Assembly (NCBI RefSeq): GCF_905163445.1
Contig: NC_053185.1
Location: 11,488,001 to 11,552,000, forward strand
DNA length: 64,000 bases
Direction of reading: 5' to 3'
Origin: Pararge aegeria
Taxonomy: Eukaryota; Arthropoda; Insecta; Lepidoptera; Nymphalidae
This document shows, one piece after another, positions 28,701 to 37,700 of this stretch. Below the pieces are notes generated by a model. It made no database searches. It had not been told where the DNA came from and saw nothing but the letters and a program-made list of their open reading frames with translations. Numbering within the stretch: position 1 is the first letter of the stretch; each line of letters starts with the position of its first letter. Position numbers and translations under genes: made by a program.

Positions 28701-31700
28701 CTTTAAAACAATTTAGCTTTTTTTCGAGGTTTATGAGGCCGTCATTATTTAGTTGCTAGGAAAATAGTAACGGAAAAGTAATTTACGTTACCAACCGGTG
28801 CGGTCTTGTGCAGAACAGCCAGCGGATAGAGACCCGATGGCCGCGTTGTGTCGACGGATAAAAGCGTATAATTCCCTTCGGCGTCTCCATTTTCGTCCAT
28901 GTGGATCCAGTACCTATTTGTTGGACAAAAATAATGTTTATTAATCAAAAACTTACAAATATCTAGGTAGGTATGGTAGGTAATCTTTAAAACTTTACGT
29001 AACGTAAGATAAGAAAGATATCGTTCATGATTTAAAACGATAAGGTTAACTTCCTTTTAGTTATGCTTATTTTTCACGTGGCTAAGTTATTTTTCACAAA
29101 TCTTGGTAAGACAAGTTTGATAATATATTGTATTGATTTTCAGTTACGGGCACAGTAGGTACTAATCAGTGCTCAGATATCCACTAAACGTTTTTGATAG
29201 ATTAGGTTCTAATCTCATAAAGTTAACTCAATTTCAGTTGAAAGCATCTAATATCCTCATAAAAGATGTCATTCTCAAAGTAATCGAAAAAGAGTTCGTT
29301 GTAAGTCGTTAGAGATAAGAGTGCAAATTATTGGAAAAATGTTAATTAAGAAAGTTGATTACTATCTTGGCGTGCGAAGAATGTTATTACTAAACTGTGT
29401 GTTCAGTGAGATGTTATTTTTCCAGATGATGGAGAAATAACATCTCACTGATGATGGTTAAAATATGATATTAGATACGGAAAACAGTCAAGTTTAATAG
29501 CTTGATTCAAAGGCATAGGATAAAGTAGAACATTTTTTTTTATAACATAGCTCTTCCACTAAAGGAACAAAGATGTATTAAGGTTTACTCAAGGAAATCT
29601 ATTTTCTAAAGTTGTATCTTTGTAATTATTAGATGGATCTAGTATATTGATGATTTATGGGTAAAAACACCTCACTGGTGAAATGTGAATCGGTTTTAAG
29701 CAGCTATGTTTATTCAAATAAGTCGTTATCTTTTACCCAAAATACTATTATTACATTTCGTTTGACCTGCGCACGGAATATTTATACAATTACAAGCAAA
29801 TGAGTGCTATTATATTGCTATAGCCCTGTGGATAGGAGCTCGACTTCACTAGGGCTGAGTTAGAATCCCAGCACGCAACTCTACTTTTCTAAGTTATGTG
29901 CGTTTTAAGTAATTAAAATATCACTTGCATCAACGGTGAAGGAGAACATCGTAAGGAAACCTGCATGCCTAAGAGTTCTACATAATGTTCTCAAAGGTTT
30001 GTTGTGTCCGCCAATCCACACTGGGCCAGTGTGGTGGACTACAGCCTTAACATCATCTCGTTGTTTGAGGAGTCCCGTGCCCTGTAGTGGGCCGGTAAAG
30101 GGTTGATATGATGATGATGAAGAATATGATACATATTAAAATTTGGTAGGTTAGTTACAAAATAATACATATATTATAAAAATACTCTCAGAGTTATTTT
30201 AATGTGACAACTTTTACCGAATATACCTCAGGTGGTTAAAAGGCAGATGGCCGTTTTCAAACATAATGCAGATCCGCCAGACTTAATTACAGTTAGTTCA
30301 TAATTACTATCCATACTTTAATATTACAAGTGCGTTGCTGGTTTGTCTTTTTTCACAGGACAAGTGACATGATTTTTTGCATACATACTTTTCATCCCAT
30401 AATATTGCATGTTTTGAGATAGCCATGAAGCTAAATTCTGTTATGAATGAATGATTGAATACATTTTATTGTACACCAAAGAAAAAAAGTAGTTACAGAG
30501 ATATAAATACAGAGCTAGAGAGTACAATTTGGTGGCCTTATCGCTACATAGCCATTTCTTCCAGGCAACCAAAGGCGTGAAAGGAAAAAACATAGAAAAG
30601 AGGTGGAGTATTTAAAAATTATACAAATATATATATAAAATATATTACATATAAATACAAATAAGATATAAACATACATGATATTACCCATAATTATTTT
30701 CAACTACTAAAAATCATATACAACGTATATAAATATGTAAATATATAACATAAATATTATATAATATAAATATCAATATATAGCATATAATATGGTAAAA
30801 TTTCTGACCGGACTTGGATTAGATTTGGTGTCACACAACTCACAAGGTATCTCAAGCCTTTATGTATTACTGGGCCTGAGACACCTTACCGACCGACACA
30901 ACCCGACCACTAGGCGTCGTCGGCTGGTTAGTGGGTGAAGTCACCTCGTCTCGTCTCGTTATAACTTTGTCGGTGACACGAAATAACGAAGTCACCGACA
31001 AGCCGACGAAAGACGGCTGCTTTGGTTTATAGACTCCTGTCCGTACGCGAATAGTAAACAATTCTAATAAGGTATACATGCGTGTCCCTGCCTCTAATTT
31101 AAATTAAAATATCCGGCTGATAAACGGACTGTAATTATTGTATTAAATAGGTCATTACTATTTTCATAATATTATACGTGCATTGCACAGGAAAATTTAT
31201 AATTTGTGTCAAAGACTAAATAACTAGCATTTTTAATTTAATAAGTTTTTTTGTTATCGCAAAAAGCACAGTAGGTTTTTGATGAATATATTACTACTAT
31301 GGTGCGTGCGTCTAGTACGATTGTGAAAAACAAAAATGGCGCCTTCTTCGCAGTTATAATAAACATCATTATAGTTATAGCTATATTTATATATATATAT
31401 ATATATATATATTTTATTTATATATTTGTATAATTTTAAATCTTATTTATTGCACCACCTACCTCTTTTCTATGTTTTTTCCTTTTACGCCATTGGTTGC
31501 CTTGAAGAAATCGCTATGTAGCGATAAGGCCACCAATTTTTACTCTCTTGATATGTATTTATATCTTTGTAACAACTTTTTTTTTCTTTGGTGTACAATA
31601 AAAGTGTATTCATTCATTCATTCATCATTGTCTCTTTTAAAAGAAGAGCAGTTCCTTCATTATTCTGAAGGCCATAGTTGATAGATTGTTGTTGTTGTTG

Positions 31701-34700
31701 GTTGTTGAATTAACGTAACTAATGGGTTTTCTAGTAATTTAATAACATAGTCATCTTATAAGACATATTGGTACACATATATAATATAATGTAATATAAG
31801 GCTTCATCCCAGGCTAGCCTGCATCTTAGCGATTGAATATGGCCTACTCGTTATAGCGCTAGCGCATTAGCGTAGGTTCGAAATTTTGCCAATTGATTTT
31901 AAGTAATGAAACATGTTCATAAATTTATTGAGCTTAATAGCACTCATTAAAAAACGCTCTGCTATATATTTACAAAAGTTTGCAAAAGCTACAAAAGATT
32001 AAAAAACTACAAGATGTAAATAAAATAATTGGTTATTAGAGAAAGGGTAGATAGTTAGGATTATTACAAAAAATTGGCTTGGTATGTTAATGATTTAAGC
32101 AATTTTATTACTTGTTCTCAAAGGCATATGAAGTCTACGTATTCGCAGTGCATGAACGTGGTGTACTACCTAAATCCTTCTGAGGACACGGGTCATCTTG
32201 TGGACAGCAGGTAATGGGTTGATGAATGATGATGATGATAAGTATGATGCTGCTAATTTTACTCACCCCATGACACTACGATATGTAGTATTGCGCATAC
32301 GCACAGCAATCGCACGTCCGTCGCGAGCGTTTTCACCTGTACGCAGAGCATCAGCCAAAGCTCGAGCGTACACCCAAACAGCATCGTGAAGCCATGCTGC
32401 TTCCACTGGGATCTAATAAAGCATTCAATGGTTTGTATTGCTAATTTATGAAGTTGGTAATGAACCCATCTAGCAATGATCAAGTATTCCGTATTTCTTG
32501 CAGACTATTAAGTGAGTACTTACAAACCTATATAATATAATTTATCAAATTTTAATGTGAGACATTTAGCTATAATATTATCCATCATATTATTAAAAAT
32601 TGGAAAGTGTCAGTTTGTTTGTTCATTTGTTTGTTACCTATATTCGGCTCAATCGCAGCACCGATATTGATAAAATTAAGCACATAATATAAGTCTTGCA
32701 ATCTGGAAATGGATAAAAAATACAAATAAAAGCACCCGGATAACGTTCTCGGAAGATTATAAAAATAGCATTTTTTTTACCTACGCGCGGTTTTACAGCT
32801 AATGAGCAAGATAGAGATAACTTGCGTGGAAACGGACATAGATACTTCTATTTATAGGTTTTATTAGATTTAAAAAATACGGGCAAAGTTTTAAGGTATG
32901 ACTAGATTGTTAAAACAGTGTTATGTCGGAACCTCACTGGGCGTAGCAATTTGCGATTTTGCTATATTTGCCCGAAACCATCAATATGTAAAGGAAGATA
33001 TAATGCAAAAAAATGCAAATAGCAAAAAGTTGTGTCCATCCTCTTGTCGGTATTTAATGAAATATCAAAGGGCTGAATATATTTATATGATAATAGAACT
33101 CATATTGGTTACTAGCTTTTGCCCGCGGCTTCGCTCACATTAAGTTCAATTTTTGATTTGATAAATTTTAACTGCAAAGGGTTAATAAAGTATTGCTTCT
33201 ATTAGGAAAATATGAACGGAATTTACTTAAAAAATCAGAAACTTTCATATACATTTTCATCCCCTATTTGATGCCTTTGGAGTTGGAATTTTAAAATTTG
33301 TGAAACACGTATTTCTTTATTTTTAATAGAAAACCTAAAATCAAATCCGCATGAAAGTTTTCACGACAACTACACGCAGCAATCTAATAAAAAAAATGGT
33401 ACGCGGGATTTTATCAGTTCTGAAACGTGATTGGAATATATTTGACTATTTAAGCTCGATTATAGACAGCAAATACAGATAATAGCCTGTAATCGTAAGC
33501 AACCACTCAGCTCCGATCGTAAACCCAGTTCTAAAGAAGAATTCGCAAATTACCCGAATAACCGTAAATTTAGGTATCTAGGGCAACAGTCAATGTTATC
33601 TGTTTTCCGGTTAACGCGTTGATAAGAACGCTAAAAGTTTTTACTAAAAATACTCGAAAGAAGAACAATAAAATGGAAAAACATGTATACTATGACAATT
33701 AAGCTTAAATTTGCTATCTTTGTCTTAAAAATTATTCATTGTAAAGGTATCTCCGATGTCGAAGCGAAACGTACGTGGAGAGTGCATTGCCTGAGATCTG
33801 TTTGGTGTAGAGTATAAAGATTAAAGGAATTATAAATAACACCGTACAGATTCTCTTGCTTTTAGAGTATAGTAAATTTAGCTTAATTTTCATATTATAT
33901 CACGGAGTTCCGCATCGTAACGCCTGCTTCTATCCAATATTTGGAAAAAAAATTATACTTTTAATGTACTTATATCATTTATTTACTTCGTAATAATAGG
34001 TAAACGAGATTTTTTCTTTGGTATATCATTTACGCTATTTATTTACCTTTGCTTTTCGATTACGTATCTATCTAGATTCGCTCTCATTACCTATTCCTTA
34101 ACTTAAATTCAAAGATTGTAGAAATTAATAAGCCTGTTACCCGTGACTTCGTAAGTTTGTTTCGATTTTAAACCGTTTTCCTTTAAGAAGGAGGAGGATA
34201 TCAAAGCATTTTTTTATGTATGTTCGAGCATATAACTCCGTCATTTATTGGCGGATTCGCAATTTCTATTTCGAAATGATTGTATGCCGAAATGGTCCCA
34301 TTTAAATTTCGTATACTTAGATCTGATCAACAGTTTCAGAGACGAAAAACGGAACTTTTGAAAAATTTTCCCCAAGTCAACCGCGATTGCTGGTATCGCA
34401 GAAATATACATTATTTAAGCAATCACCATCACGGCTGTAAATTCGAAAGGGTTACGTCGACGTATTCAGTTCAGAGTTATCAACTATATTCTCAATCAAA
34501 GGTAAAAGTAGTTGCAATCCTTCCGCGACTGAAAGCTAGTTGTAGCACATCGTATTCAAGCTTTGATTTATTAAAAAGTATATTCACTTTTTAGATGGTA
34601 TATATTATCGAATACAAAATAAACTTCTGCTAAATCCTGCATTAACCTTATTAAACCTACCTACACTTATTATTTTCCGGGTCTCAAATGATTTTGATTG

Positions 34701-37700
34701 TTGATTGCCAGTTTGTAAGCTATCTATGTAAATCTGGGCACAATTGCGTCAATAATAAATGATAAACCGTGCATAGGTTACAAATGTTATCATTTTAAAG
34801 TTAACCGGAACGGTTTCCGGTTGCTTTTCCGAGACAAGAAGAATCCTCTGCCCGTATTCGAGATGCCCGCTATCAAATTTTCAGCAGGAAAAAGGTTTCA
34901 GCAGAATTGTTACTATGGATACACGTAGCTAACTATTTAACAAAAAATAATATAACTAGGTATAAACAGTTTTTCACTTGTTTTCCCTTTGTTACAGAAC
35001 AGATTTTTTTTATTCCTTGAACAATTATTATTTTTATCTCCTTATTAATTATTCGTAAGGCGTAGAACAAGGAAATTAATTAATTTTATTACAGCGGACA
35101 ACAGCGAAAGTAAAAACTTTCCACGACCGTCGTTTCTTTTCCGGGCCTAAGTAGGTAAGCATTTGTTTTGCAAGAACTTGAAGATTAATTGTATTAAAAC
35201 TAAGAACAAAAGTAAAAATAAATAAATAAAATACTTTTATTAAAAATCATAAGTATGTTATATGTTGTATAAGGAAGATATTTTATAATTTTAAAAGCTC
35301 GCGATTTAGGAATGAACAAAATGCTTTGAAAATTATCCAAAATAGCAATTTAAAACATTCGTCTGTTTTTCCATCAATATTAAAATACCACTAGATTTAG
35401 ATCACTCGTCATATATGGCGGAAGTAGGTTGACAATCGCTCCATCTGTAAATTGGAAAACTTAGAAATCTAGGAGACGAGTGATTAAAAATGTTGAGAGG
35501 TGCCTAATAAGGAGAAATGTAGAGTCTAGAACAACATTTATACAACAATAAAGATAGAGTATATTATTTTTGTGTGTCAGGTAAAAAGGAGTAATTCATT
35601 TTTAAATTACCATTTACCAATATGTCATTTCGAACTACACACTTGACTATCAACAGAGTAGATAGTTATGCTTTCTATTAATAGATAGGATAGGATATAT
35701 CCTATAATAAAAATGGCGTTCGAAATGCGAGACCATATTTATTTTTCCTACAATTATATCATAAGGTTTTTATTTTTAGTACTCACCACTTTACCCCCGC
35801 CTAAAGCAAGCAAGGGGTTTGTAAAACTAAACGGTGGCATCTGTAGCCTCCTGTTAGCGAATACAGGATAAGAAGGCGCTGGAGATGGAACTACGGCCAG
35901 GTAAGAACGGAATGCTTTCGGCACTCTGGGACCCGGTTCTTTACGTAATGGACCCGTGAGGTATCGAATGGCTTCATCAGGCTCATATTTTTCCACATCA
36001 ACTCCTATTGCAGCATATTCCCCTATAACAAAATTGATTATCAGGGAAGGTATTAAAACTCCTTCGTTGGTCTAGTTGCCTCGTTATATGGTAGATAGCA
36101 TGTTAATTTAATTCCTGGTTCGGGAAAAAATTGTATTGAATTATTCTGTAAGGAAATCTCCGAGTTAGAAAATCGGTTAATCAAGTTAAGCCGTCAGTCC
36201 CGGTGTGGGATGTTAATAGACTAATGATGATGATTGATGATGATGATAAAAATCTCGCACAAACTCCTTTCAGAGATTATATAAAGAAGCAAAATAGTGC
36301 ACCTTCAGTCTTGACTTAAACACGTTCAGGGGCGGTATATAGCACAGTGTGAAAGAGAGTTCAAAACTCGCTCGGCAAGAAAAAATTGTGTTATAAGTCG
36401 GCACATTCAACGCCCCCACAGTAATACAGGAACGCATTGGTCTATCTTTAGGTACCTGAAAACGCTAGTAGAAAGACATAGGTATCTTTAAAAGACAGTG
36501 CAAAATCATCAATAGACTTCGAGCATGTGTTTTACGTTTAATTGTAGAAAAATACAATCTAAATGATAAGAGCTTTAAAGATGTGCTATCTGAGATAACA
36601 AGCTTTTCATATACGGCGTCAACTAAACTTTACCGCTAAGAAAAGAATGGGTTATATCTTATATTGTTGGGACAACAAAGAGAACGGTGTAGACAAATAT
36701 ATTATCAGATGGTCGAATTTATTCGCCTATAAGTTTCACGTAAGAAATTGATACGTCTGAAATACTGCTAAAAGGACGCCATTCATATTTTAACGATAAT
36801 GGATCCATCTTTTTGTTTTTCTAATTCACTTGTTGTCTGCTTTTGATAAACCTACTTTCGAAATAATTTCTTCTAGCAATTTTTATTGCAATAATATATT
36901 AACACAATATATCTAATTAAGGTATAAAATAAACCGGAAACCAAGGACGACCAGACTTGAACACAGCAATGCTGTTTTGCGACAATTATTTTTATTATAA
37001 TCATGGTGGACGGTGGCAGTACCTCCCGGAGGAGCCTTGTTACAAAAGTAACACTAATATTAAATAACAATTAATAATTTAATATTTTACCTGAATCCAG
37101 AAGCTTCATTGCATCTAATGCCTGCATCAGGCCAATATGGTCATGGTAGTAACCCACTGATACATAAACTGAAAAGAGTATTAGTATTAGAAATTTGACG
37201 AACCAGAAACATAAACTGTCGTGCTATAAAGTTTTATTGCAATATCCTGATATGTAATATTAACTTACTTCTTGTATCTTTATACGTTTCTCGGACGATG
37301 TCCATAAAAGGGTTTCGTGTAAAGTTTTCCGGTATATCGCCGTAATAATAAGGTTGCCTGTAAACTTGTACCGTGCGTATTGATATTTTCTTCTCATTGG
37401 CAGCGTTTATTATAGCGAAAGCCAGTCTTGAAAAGTCATGGTTGGGTGCCTTGAGGTAGACGACGGCTATCTGTTACATTAAAAACAAATCTCTATATAA
37501 TTCACCATGATAAATATAATTTTCATCGAAATGTAAGTGTCACGCAAAATAAACCTACAACACGGATAATTTAAGATTTTTTTTCATTTAAATTTTTCAG
37601 TTAATATTTGAGAACAGATCGAATAAAATCCGATAACCGGTTATTAAGGGATTTCCTTGTGTGAGCGTTGCCTAGGTTCATTGACTACACATTTACGTTC

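Larger units (their letters stand above)
21947..28791. other. 6.8 kb intron of the minus gene between ectodomain and transmembrane exons
   Basis: Holds the perfect hairpin (22245), SINEs A (23385, 26020, 26908) and B (25433), a (TA)n run, the CGGCAGAAATAAGC-type repeat (27590) and a non-LTR tail (28340). A CpG-rich patch is at 26385-26475. No juxtamembrane exon was identified, though one is expected. Confidence 0.55.

Noticed and set aside
34280..34594. 104-codon plus-strand open frame
   Set aside because: It lies in an intron, has no recognisable motif or splice context, and its composition fits chance.
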